64,000 nucleotides of DNA from Norana najaformis. Its lineage: Eukaryota > Annelida > Clitellata > Crassiclitellata > Hormogastridae. The first letter of the stretch is position 1. The number at the start of each line of letters is the position of its first letter. Of this stretch, positions 32,230 through 43,700 are shown in pieces. The position numbers and the translations under genes were made by a program. Location of the stretch: contig OZ029927.1 in the NCBI GenBank assembly GCA_964023275.1, positions 2,899,715-2,963,714 on the forward strand, read 5' to 3'. Below the pieces are notes generated by a model. It worked only from the letters and a program-made list of their open reading frames with translations, did not search any database and was not told the origin of the DNA.

Positions 32230-34345
32230 ATCGATATAACGGATTGGCTCTGTACGACTGCTGGATGTAATTGTCCGGTCCCGACCCGTAAAAGAAAGGC
32301 CTCGCAAGCGAGGCCTGCAGTCAGAGCCGAGCTGGCCCACGGGATAATTTGGTTGCCTCCAGTTTAGCGAGCAATCGAGACCAGGGACTCACTCGCGAAT
32401 GTCACCTTGCGGGCAGACCGCGTTGGACGGACCTCCGTGCTTGGTCCGATATGGGTATGGCCTTGTCATAAGCGGGTGCCTAAGGAGGCCCGGTATCCGT
32501 TGGCCCTGGACCTCTCACTGTCGACCGGGTGAAGAACTTGAACATGTTCGAGGTGTACGTAAGCACCCGGACCGACAGCAGGGTCTCGTCAGCGGCCGTT
32601 ACTCCCAACCTGCGGAGCAGCCGGGACGAGGATTGGAACAGAGCTCCTCTCCAGTTGAGCACCACGGCCCCGAACTCACACGGCGCGCCCGGATGGACTT
32701 TAGCAACCCAGTCGATGATGTCAGGTCTGTTGTAGTAGTCAACCTTTTCTCGGTACGGGCCGCTCATATCATTACAGTCCGAGGTGATAGTAACATCAAC
32801 AACATGGGCCACCCCATCCACCAAGGCCACCAAGTCAGGCTTACGCCTCCCAACTCCAGTAACAATGGTCGGTTCCCGGATCACTTCGTGTCCCTTGGAC
32901 TCAACCCTATTGGCGATCAGGTTGAGCACCGAGTTATGTCTGTCACACCGGAGACGGTGGGTTCTCACACAGCTCTGGGAGATGTGAGCCAGGGTGCCTT
33001 GAGCGTTGCACCCGGCGTCGCACCATATGGTACCCGTGCGCCGCCCGCGAGAGCTTCGCTCTGCAGACGGCAGCAGGTTCCCCCGCACTTTGATGGACTG
33101 GACGTAGTCACCTCCACTAAGGAGGGCGGACCCGTCAGTCACCCAGGTGTTAACGTGGGGGGTTTGTCCCTGCTGTTTCAATCCCCGACCATCAACCGAT
33201 GAGTGGAGCTGGGTTGCCAAAAGCTCTTTCACGTCCTTGCTGTTACTCAGTTCTTGATTCGCCACCTTTGCCAGTCGTACGCACTTCCTCCTCGCTCCCA
33301 GGAAGATGGGACCTGTAGCCACGCACTGCATAATCGGGTCTCGCGACTCCTCCACCTTGGCCATGCGACGGGCCTTAAGCGGTGGTATGAGGTACCGCAG
33401 GCGCGGCACTTCCAGTCCTCCGTCCTTCGCGTTGGCGTGGAAATACCCGGTGGGAGTATCGTGCGGCAGCCACAACCATTTGCGTACTGCCGCCCTCACC
33501 AACCGGTCCAACTGCTCAAGCGATTTGGACGTTAATTCACCGAGAACAAGTCCATGGAACCTTTTAGGCAACAAATGACAGCGCAATAGGAACATGCGCT
33601 GTTGGGGCTTTAGAGGGGCACGTGTTAACCGATCAAGCCCGACATTGAGGTAGTCGCGGTATGCCTTCCTCATACCGGACGCACCAGCCTGCAATCCCAG
33701 GTACTTGTATGTCTGCACTACAGTAAGGGATTTTACTGATTCACCATCGATGGAAAGAATCGGTGAAGGGTTAACCACCCAGCGTTTAGCTTTCCCATCC
33801 ACATCGATGCGGAGGGTAGCACACTTTGCTGAATTCAGTCTCAGACCGCTGTACTGCAGCGCCTCGGACACTCTAGCAACCTGTTCACGCAGGCCCTCAG
33901 CAGTTGAAGCAATGAGGACGAGGTCGTCAGCATACGCTAAACACCGGACCTGGTAGCCACCGTTAAGGTGAAAACCAATAGCCGGGTTTAGGGCCGACAA
34001 CACTTCATCCATCACGCAGTTGAACAAGATGGCCGACAGGGGGTCGCCTTGTCGTACACCGCGGCCGCACTGGATCGGCTCGCTCTTCCGACCGCCTACT
34101 TTGAGGACGGTGGAGGTGTTGGCGTACATAGATGTTACGTAGTTCACCAGCGGCGATGGCACGCCCAGCCTCTTAAGGGACCGGGCCAATGTATTGTGGG
34201 AAACACAATCAAAGGCCTTCGCCACATCAATGAAGGCTAGACACACCGGTCTTCTCTGCCGCTGGGCCCCCCTTATGATGGTATCCAGAAGGAAGACATT
34301 GTCAGCACATCCGTCAACAGGCATGAACGCTTTCTGCCTCGGATC
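32230..34345 (-). mobile_element. R2-clade non-LTR retrotransposon, 5'-truncated, ORF intact from RT motif A
   Basis: The minus-strand ORF 32480-34324 (614 aa, open upstream to about 34345 as DPRQKAF) has RT motif A FIDVAKAFD (catalytic Asp 33), GVRQGDPLS (89-97) and YADD (131-134). It also has a CCHC knuckle (Cys435, Cys439, His447, Cys452) and a PD-(D/E)XK restriction-like endonuclease: KPDL near 495, a second Asp at about 510, then KVDYYNRPD. That domain order defines R2-like elements. There are no stops or frameshifts in 1.8 kb. The N-terminal DNA-binding fingers and the start of RT are missing. The 3' UTR contains a perfect hairpin, AGGCCTCGC-AA-GCGAGGCCT, near 32299-32318. Flanks are not 28S rDNA. 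Confidence 0.88.
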
Positions 34346-34401
34346 AAGTAAAACGATTAGTAAAACGAATAAGGCTCACATATTGCTTAGTGAAACGTAG
34401 A

Positions 34402-34645
34402 TCAGGCACTCATTTTCTGCTCTTTGCCCTTTGAGCTGGCAATGGACGAACCCCAAGGCCCTGCATTGCAGACCAGCCCAGTGCAGGGCTTGCTGTTTAC
34501 TTCCCAGCTTAGGCCAGTACCAAGTTATACATGCAGGTGGTGACAGAAACAAGTCTCTGTGTGTGGGTGAACTACTTGTTCATGGCCGTTACACAAAGTC
34601 TGCTCAGCGGGCTCGAGCCCAGAATCTAACAGCCTCCATGCTGTG
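34402..34645 (-). repeat. tRNA-headed SINE, family 1, copy 3
   Basis: On the minus strand it carries GGGCTCGAGCCCGCTGAGCA (degenerate B box) and the shared body AAGCTGGGAAGTAAACAGCA, CAAGCCCTGCACTGGGCTGG. It directly abuts the R2-like element and a LINE-A tail. Confidence 0.75.
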
Positions 34646-34649
34646 CGTA

Positions 34650-34860
34650 CTTTACAAACCTTATGTCATTTCATTCTCGACTTAAAACTTGCCTTTTTCA
34701 GTTGGATTTTCCGCCGTAGGCTGCCTCTCTGTCTTAGTGGATTGATCTTCTGAATGTTGACCTGAATGTGGCTTAAATTTGACGTGCCATCGGTTGATGC
34801 CTTGTGCATTAGACACCGGCACTCTAGAAGTTTCTAATTAATAATAATTAATAATAATAA
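34650..34860 (+). mobile_element. LINE 3' tail (LINE-A family)
   Basis: It runs from TCGACTTAAAACTTGCCTTT through GTTGATGCCTTGTGCATTAG and ACACCGGCACTCTAGAAG to an (AAT)n tail, the most complete example of the family's 3' terminus. Confidence 0.75.
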
Positions 34861-34982
34861 TAGTATCTTGCATGAGAGTCAGTTTATTTACTTATTTATT
34901 AAGGCACTAATTGTCCATGCACTTGAATCTGAGGGTGGAAAGTAATTGCCTATATTCAACTGAAAATGGTGTTTCCTTTTCT

Positions 34983-36820
34983 TTAAGAATTTTGAGACGA
35001 TGCTGCAACAACAGTTACTGTTACAGTTACAGTTAATAGGCTGAGTAACCTATATTGGCTTTTAGTGCCTATATCTATCCATCCAACTGTCAAGCTGTTT
35101 TTTTTTAAACTGTTCAAGCTTGGTGCAGATATTACTTCTTCTGGTAGCCCATTCCAGTGCTCTACAATCCTCTGGCTGAAGAAACATTTTCTAGTGTCCA
35201 ATCACACCCTGCTATGATAAGGTTTCAGACTGTGTCCTCTTATATGTTCCATTGCTGCCCTCTGGAAGAAGGTTTGCTCATCTATATTCTCGAGTCCACG
35301 TAAAATTTTGCAGGTCTCAATAAGGTCACCTCTCAATGTTCTTCCTTCTAGGGAAAGTAAACCCAGCTTTTGAAGCCTTTGTTCATATGGCATCTTAGCT
35401 AGACTTCTGATGAGTTTAGTAGCTCTTTTTTGTACTTTTTCTAGCCATTTGATGTCTTTTTTGTAATGGGGCCTCCAAACCTGGATACAATATTTTAGAT
35501 GTGGTCGAATATATGTATTGTACAGTATCTTGAAACTGTCAACATCTATGTGCTTGAAACTTCTTTTTATCATACCAAGAACGGACATTGCTTTACTTGC
35601 TGCTTTTCTACGTTGCTGGCTCCACTTCATATCTTTATTGATCCATACTCCCAAGTCTTTCTCCATTTCATTCTGTTCTAGGTTCACAACATCTGTTCGA
35701 TCCCTTAGATGATAGTTAATTTTCTTCCTTAGCCCAATTTGCATAAGTTTGCACTTGGAAGCATTAAATTTCAACAGCCAATCCTTTGACCAATCTTCCA
35801 GCTTATCTAGATCTTGCTGCAAAATCTGTTCATCTTCCTCACTTAGTATTTTTCTCCATATTTTTGTGTCATCTGCAAACATCTTCACAGAACATTCTAT
35901 AATGTCTGGTATCTCATTTACATAGATCAAAAGTAACAGTGGCCCTAAAACTGATCCTTGCGGAACTCCAGTGAGAACTTCTGTCCAGCCTGTTACTTGC
36001 CCATTAGGCACCCCTTTCATTTTCCGATTTGTTAAGAAATCTTGTATCCATTTCAGCAACGTCCCCTCAATTCCATATCCTTTGAGTTTGTTCATCAGTC
36101 TTTGGTGAGGCACTATATCAAAAGCTTTCTGGTAGTTCAGAAAAATGGCATCTATCCCATATCCCTCATCCAATGCCTGTGCCCATTCTTCCAGTGTTTC
36201 TAGTAGGTTAGTGAGACAAGATCTGTTTTTAGTGAAACCATGCTGGTGTACTGACAAGATCTCATTTGTTTCTAAATGTCTTAGCATTTTATCCCTCGGG
36301 AATGATTCCATAACCTTGCATGGCACCGGCGTCAATGACACCGGATGATAGTTCCCTGTCTCAGCTTTTAGCCCTTTTTTAAATATAGAGATGACATTTG
36401 CACACTTCCAATCTTCTGGCAGTACTCCTTCCTGAAGTGACTTATTGAACAGTATAGCAAGTGGAACATCTAAGATGTTGGCCAATTCTTTTAAAACTTT
36501 AGGATGTAGTCCATCTGGTCCTGAAGCTTTGTCCTGTTTTAGATTCGATAGCTTTTGTTCAACTTCTTCCTGTGTTATCTTGAAGCAACCAATTACTGGG
36601 GTACCTTGGGGATGTATCTGAAATGTAGGTACAGTGCCTCTGCCTTCATCCGCAAACACTGACTGGAAGAAACTCGCTAATTCTTCTGCTGCTTCCAGAG
36701 CATTCTGTGTCATTGTGCCATCCTGTTTACGGAGCTGTAGTATCTGTGTTCTCACAACTTGCTTGCTTCTTACATACCCATGCAATGCCTTGTTGCTCTC
36801 TTTGAAAGAATTTGCAGAAA
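34983..36820 (-). mobile_element. jockey/CR1-type LINE, 5'-truncated, nearly intact RT
   Basis: An RT open frame at 35202-36785 (527 codons) continues upstream in frame to about 36820 (ANSFKESNKALHGYVRSK). Motifs: DKASGPDG (85-92), HGFTKNRSCLTNLLE, GVPQGSVLGP (273-282) and FADDTKIW (303-310). Motif A reads AIFLNYQKAFD where the family has a catalytic Asp in place of Asn217, so the enzyme should be dead. A TGA at 35202-35204 (HSRV-stop-LDTRKCFF) cuts off the conserved C-terminal segment, which stays open to about 34983 (SQRIVEHWNGLPEEV). A CGA-to-TGA change is the simplest explanation. The 3' end has a (GTAACA/GTAACT)n tail. The endonuclease domain is missing. Confidence 0.9.
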
Positions 36821-37780
36821 AAAGCAGTCAGTCATTTGAAACTCGTAAAATTAATTACAAATTAAAAAAATTCTTTGATTACAACTTTTCATGTGATTGT
36901 CACGTAAAAAATAAAAATCGACTGTTCAGTTGGCTGATGATTTTTATGAATAACTGTTAGTTAATTTATGAAATGCCGTGAAACACATCCCTTTACATTC
37001 GCTAGGTGGCAGGACAGTGTCAATACATGTCCATGGAGACAGCGTCGAATTATTCAATTGCATTCGTTAGATGGCGATGGTAAGAAATAAAATGTCCATA
37101 AACTGCAAACGATTCTAATTTTTTTAATGCAACACGTGTAGTTAAGAATGGCAATTGAAGTTACCGCGTGCTGCACTTACACAAGCAGTGGTTGTTATAT
37201 ACACTGCACTAATAGCAGTCACCTGCTTTTTGATGTCGAAACTAACACAATCAGCACATGAAGTTCTACTCGGTGCGTTTAGACAGTGACAGGATGGGAT
37301 GCAAAACCCTATTCTTGCTGTCGCGCTTTTCGAACTGGGTCCCACGGACATATGTTCCGACGCCCATGCTTAGGATTAAATTGTTACATTTATTACAACT
37401 ACTATTATCATTTACTGTATTATTATTAGACCTGAAGTAAGAGTGATCCTTCTGCAATGGAAACAGTTGTTGTTGTTGTTATTATTATTAAAACAATCTA
37501 CATTAATTGTTGTTTAGATTTAAACAGTTTCAAATGTTTTCACTTTTTTACAAAAGTTTGCTCAGGTTTCATAGCTTTTAGTTTCAATCCAGTGTTTCAA
37601 GCTGAAATCAACTTCTAGCACTTCTCCAAGTTTCCTTGTTTCCCTGAATCGCTCAGAGTTTGGTTGAACATGTTCCAACTACAATGAGATTCTGACGGAA
37701 CTGTACCCATAACTCTCTTTTATTTACACAATACGGTCTCTCCATCATTCATCAATCAATTCTAATGGGTTTTAACAAGA
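36821..37780. other. Intergenic stretch downstream of PHF20
   Basis: No gene recognised. It contains the PHF20 polyadenylation signal at 37718-37723 and a short (TTG/TTA)n run near 37464-37490. Confidence 0.5.
37718..37723 (-). terminator. PHF20 polyadenylation signal AATAAA
   Basis: AATAAA on the minus strand about 60 nt past the PHF20 stop codon, implying a very short 3' UTR. Confidence 0.6.
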
Positions 37781-40700
37781 TTACTGGCAGAAAGATATTT
37801 GTTGAACTTTGCTTAAGTCAGTCATCAGCTGATTCATAGTCTTCTTAACTCGTGGCAAGTCACGCAGAATGTCTTCGGTTGAGTTGCCATTGCCTTCTGC
37901 ACTTTCCAAAGCTGAAAACAATAAACTGACAGGAGTAATTGTCTAATTCGGTTGAAAAAACTCAAAGATGATTTTATGACTATGAATTCAACACATTTGA
38001 CAACAGAACTGCATTAACAAGGCCCTCAGTATCCAATCCAATCTAATAACTTCCAAAGTCCCACTGTACAAATAATAAAAAAATCGGAAAAAGGAAGCAG
38101 TCTAAAGTGGAGATCTGTCAATCAGCTGCTCGCCACCCATCAAACAAGAGGTGGTGGTTGATGTTTGTCAGCCGATGAACAAAAAGGCACCAGGCATCTG
38201 CTGCAAATCAGCTGAGTAGCTTAAACCCTGGGGAAAGGTTGGTACAAAATGGCCGATTCGTGTGCTAACTGGTCTCTGGAATTCTGTTTCAGTGCTGAGT
38301 TACTGGACCAGAGGAATTATCCTGTTTTTACAAGGTAAAAGGCATACGCCAGAATTGCAAGAACTATCACTGTATTTCCCACCTGTCAGGCCACAGCTGG
38401 ATGCAAAGCCTTGGAATCATCAGTCGAAGGCAAACAAATAGCAATCTGCCACCCCCACTCCTAACATCCAAAACAACATACTACGGTCCTCATACGCTGT
38501 AAAACAGCCATGTTCCAGCTCCTTTGACAGGTACTTAAAAGGTGCTATACAGATATTTAGATACATACATACATACCAGTGTTTACATAAAGGCTATGTG
38601 ATATTCTACCTGCAGTCCTGCAAGTAATCTCACCTGTAACTTGTTCCTCTATGATGGCAATCGATTCTTCGATGCCATCTTGAAGTTGACTGATGTAGTG
38701 CAGTAGATGATTCTGACAGCTGTTACCCTCCTCTTCCTCCCCCTCATCGGCCGAACTGGTTACAGATCCACTCAAATCACCCATCTGGTCAAAATTAGCA
38801 GAAATCAATCATTTAACTTGTTGTTGCTAGGCCCTAAAAATCCTGTAAACATGGACAGCAATAAGCATATTGGGAAAAGAGGATATAATTGCATCGTGCA
38901 CAGAGATGCCTTGACATAAGCTTCAACCAATATAGCTAACCAAGCCAGCAATTAATATGTTCCACCAACAACTAAAATCTAGTTGGCTGTAGAATGTTAG
39001 TTTCTTCCACAAGAGGCACTCAATAAATACACCAATGCAATACAATACAAACTACATGTATTGGCACAGCTAAGTGGAAGAACTTAAAAGCAACATAATC
39101 TTTTGCGTGGACTAAATGCAACAAGTAATTTTGCTCTTATGCATGGCTGGGTAGAAGGAACTTCTAAAGGACAGACTGTTTAGTAAAAGTGCACAGTCAC
39201 TGTGGTCCACATTTAGACACACTTGTCTGAGTATAATACCAAAATATGTCGACTGTATACCGCAAAGACCATTACTGGTCAGTTGGAAGCCCAGTTGCTC
39301 CTGTATGTGTATGTGTGTATGTATATATGTATCTGAAGTTCTGACCAACTATATAATGCAAGTTAAGAATCTCTCAAAGGTGCTTGAAAATGGCCACATG
39401 GTATACCTTTTCATCTTCAGTTTCCTCCTGTCCTTCATCTTCCTGGGGGTTGTCACTCGCAGTGATTGGCACTTTGGGCTTTCTATCCCTTGAAGGGTCG
39501 TGTTTCAGATCCTCCTCATTTGTCAATACAGACTGGCTGTTAGGCCACATGTTTAAGAGCTTTCTTTCAGAACCTGTCACTGCCGCTCCTTCTTTGTTGG
39601 ATTGCTCATTTTTACTTGATGGCTGGCTTCCAGATAGGTTATCAAACTGAACCCCAGTAGAATTGAGAGCCACAACATCTTTGAAAGTGTTGCAAGTCAT
39701 AGCAGAGGAGCTGCTGGTGTCCATCGCTCCATCAACTCCTGCATCCTCCTCTTGTATCTCTGCTGCTGTTATGGGTCTACCATTTGCTCTGTCTGCAAGT
39801 TGCTGGTGCTCCGTCTTTTCGTTTGTTTTTTTATCACAGTTGCTGATGCGTTCTTCCTGAGTTGACAATTGATCCGGTTCACTATAGTGTATGCATTCCT
39901 CCACCTGACGTTTGCATCCATTTGTGACATTAGAAGGCAATCGCTTAACTTTCTTGGTGGTGCTTTTAGAGTTGACAGAAGGGCAAGCAGAAGCAAGCCG
40001 CACCCCTTCTGCATGCTCCACAGCGCTGACTGTCTTGTCATCTGTATTTAGCATTTTCCAGTGACTAAGTTCTGGCTCAATCTTTTCTCTGAAAGAAGAA
40101 AAACAACAAAGAATTCAGTAACTTTTGGTCATACCTAGTAGAACATGAGATGGGGTGAGAACAGAAAGGCAAGAAACACACAGGTATTTCACAGGTAGCA
40201 GTGCCCTATTTGATGAGCATTGCTCTTGCACACAGCCCCAACTTTTGAAGGCAACTCTGGATGGCATGTGATGTGGATGTTGTACACTGAACTATAAATT
40301 CTGACTCAATAAAACATGTAGGGGGTGGGCACAGAAAGTCAAAACCTAGAGCTATACGGCAAATAGTGAAACTCAACCTGACCAGGATTTCTTATGCAGA
40401 CAGACTGAGTGCAGCGGTAGTAAGTATGATCAAAACCAGATCAGCACAGTTCCAATACTACAAACTAGTGTTTAAGGATATGAACAACTGCATGAAATGA
40501 AGCAGAAAGATCAAGAAGAGCGAGGGTGGTAAATTTCCTTTATATGCAGAGCAGGTGACATCTGAACTGCAAGACAAAATGTTTAAGGGAAATGGAATTT
40601 GTGTTTTATACACATGATTGTCTAATATGCAATGCATTATTCAAAGACATTTAGAGATAAAATTTATCAGTTAATAACTTGATGGATATGAACACCATGT

Positions 40701-43700
40701 GGAGTTGCTGTTAGTATAGGCTACTGCACTGGTGAAGCCTTAGGGTTGCTTCTGATTTTAAGGCATTTAGATGAAGAAATCAATTTTAGTTCATTATTAT
40801 TCTTTATTATTGAACAATATAATAATTCAATACTGAATCCCAAGTGGTAAACTCATATCCCTGACTTACGTTGCGACAAAGATGCATCGGTTGACCGAAT
40901 CTATGACTTGTCGGACGCCATGAAGATCAGCGACCAGCTGATGTGTTATCTTCATGATCTTTGCTTTACCAGCTGATCCATAAGCTGGCTCAGCAGCGGC
41001 AGCCCCTCCTAGACTGGCACCATAATCAGCCAAGCGTCCCTCAACCAACCAGTCCTGGTGAAAGCTGTATTTTGCACTCTCACGTAAACCTGACAGTTAA
41101 CCATTGCATACATATTATTCTTTTTTTATTATTATATTATTATTATTTATTATTCTTCATATTATTATTATTATGATATTCAATGTGCATTTTACGAATA
41201 AAATAGATCCATCAGTCCTTTTCCCCACTGAAGACTGCAAACGTGCCCCTGAAAGCAACAGCATAATAGCACTGTGTGCAAATTGAAAGGAGCTGAAAAA
41301 GATGGATTATCTCTCATTATTTTCAAAGCTCTAAACTTGGACTTGTTTTTTTCAACTTGCTTATCGATCATAGCCTTACTTCCGGTTTCCTCTGACCAGT
41401 TGCATTTCGACTGGGCTTCTCCAACAGATTATTTCTGACTGTGGTTTTACTTCAATCGAGTATCGACTGATGCCTCATGCATTATTAAAACAGTGCTATA
41501 GAAGTCATTAGATCACTGGTAGATTAGCTTAGCCGTATTCTGCACTCTCGTGTAAACCTAAAAGTTAAACATTACACACATTGTTTTAAAATGTTATTGA
41601 ATGTATGGCTTCATCTTTCCTTATGCCTTACATGGCTTTAAAATGAACTGTCAATTTCAGATGACACACACCAGGATTTCAGCCTCAGAATCCAAGACAA
41701 AAATATTTGTAATCCGCTACGATAACATCCAGATGGTTGCATACAGCACTTGTAAGATGTTGCAAGAAATGCTCCATTTATTAAATATTTTTAAAATTAC
41801 ATAACAATGCCATATCAAGACATCAATCACATTATAACACGGTCTTATTACCTTGTGGGTGTGTGCACATTTTGCAGATATATCTCTTCATTAAATTTGC
41901 CTCTTCTTCTAAGCACTGGAGATGTTGCCAGCATAAACAAACGGTGCACTGCACACATCCACATACATCAAGTTAATTCAGTTGGTAAAAGATCAGAAAA
42001 ATAAAGGTTTCAACAATGATACAATTTCAGAATAAAGATATAATTTCAGTCCAAACGAAAAGCTTTTTAATGCATTCCTGTCATGATAAAAATTCACAGC
42101 GGCATAATTTTCATGAGTTTATGTTGCAGTCAACAGACACTCTGGTGACCACAAAGAAGCAAAGGCAGATATATGGGTGAACATAACTGATAATTCAGAA
42201 AAGTAAAAGTACGACAGAGGAAATGTCTTACTTGAATCAGCTGACTGGTTTCTCTGCTTACACCACACAAACAGTTGATGACTTTCTTTCTGACAGCACG
42301 ATTTCTCATTTGACGGATTCTGTGTTTCTTTCTTGCATGTCGCATTCCTCTGTGTTTCGTCCTGGACCGGCCGAAAAAAGACTCTGCTGCAAAATTATTG
42401 GTACCATTAATAAGCAACTTCTATAGCGCCACAGTGTAGTGATATCTAAAGCACAAGGCATCAACCAATAGTGCACCAAAACTGAGCCACAGTCAGGTAA
42501 ATATCGAGAAGTCAGTCCACTGCAACAGAGGCAGCCTATAGTGGATAAGCAATTTGAAAAATATGTCTTAAGTTGAGAACAAACTGACATAAGACTGAGC
42601 AGAATAAATAAATGTAGAATGGAATGATCCCTCTTGCAGTAAGAAATTGATAACTGATGTACTGGTTGGACTAGGACAATCAAGCTCTCCTTCAGAAGAG
42701 ATGTAGGAATGGTGTCAGGGAGATGCATCTGTTAGGCGAGAAGAAAGTTGGCAAAACTCTGCACAAGTTATTGGCTGAAAGCAGTTGAACAGGAACTGTA
42801 AATTTCAGCATTACATAAGACATTTTATCTGCAACAAAGGTCAAGAACTTCCTGGAAAGCTCTTGGATAGCTAAGCAAATAGCAGGGGATAAATTTAACT
42901 TCTCTCAATGTAATAACTTTTTTACAGCCATCCACAAGGTTTTTGGTGATGCAGAAATGGCCACGACAACCAGTGAGTCCTTGTGGTGTAGATCCACCAA
43001 GAAAAGAAAAAAGAGCACCAAGAAATAAAGATAGGAGGAAGCGGAAAAAGTGAAAGGTTAGCATACTGCATGAGGGCACAGAAGGAGAGTTAAAGTCAGA
43101 AGATGGTGATGATAGCATGAAATTTCACCTGCCATTCACCATCCTCAACACGGTACAAGTCGAAAACTGTGAATATGATATTAAATCTCAGTTGCAGATA
43201 GGATTTTGCTGGTTGGTTTCTGAGTAAGACGTCAGCAGAGAGTAAGTGTTTAGGTTCCCCTTACACAGTCACTGTATAAAAACATTAAATAAGACCTTTA
43301 TGCATGTTTGCTGGCCTTACTCATGTTGACCAGTTCCAGTCCATTATGAATGTCTATCCTTAATGTGAGCAAAAAGCACTTCTGAGAGGTCTGTAGCAAA
43401 AGATGTAAAAACGTTCTGCTACGTACATACCCAGCGTGATTAAGATGATGATGATGATAATGACTGTAAAAAAGATGCTATACCTTTTGGAGTAACCTTG
43501 GACCCCTGAGGAGACGGTGATGCGTGAGGTGGGAGGACAGATGACGGAGATAATGATGGCGGTGACTGATCAGCCATTCCAACAGCTTCATCTCTACCAC
43601 TGGCCCCAGCACTGAAGCTCTGGCCATCGACTGTTTTCGACCTTTTCGTCCTCTTGGACGGAAACTCATGCACAGACGCAGGCAATTCACTAAAGCCTGA

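Noticed and set aside
32399-33202. 267-aa plus-strand ORF
   Set aside because: It is the antisense shadow of the R2-like reverse transcriptase, with no family signature.
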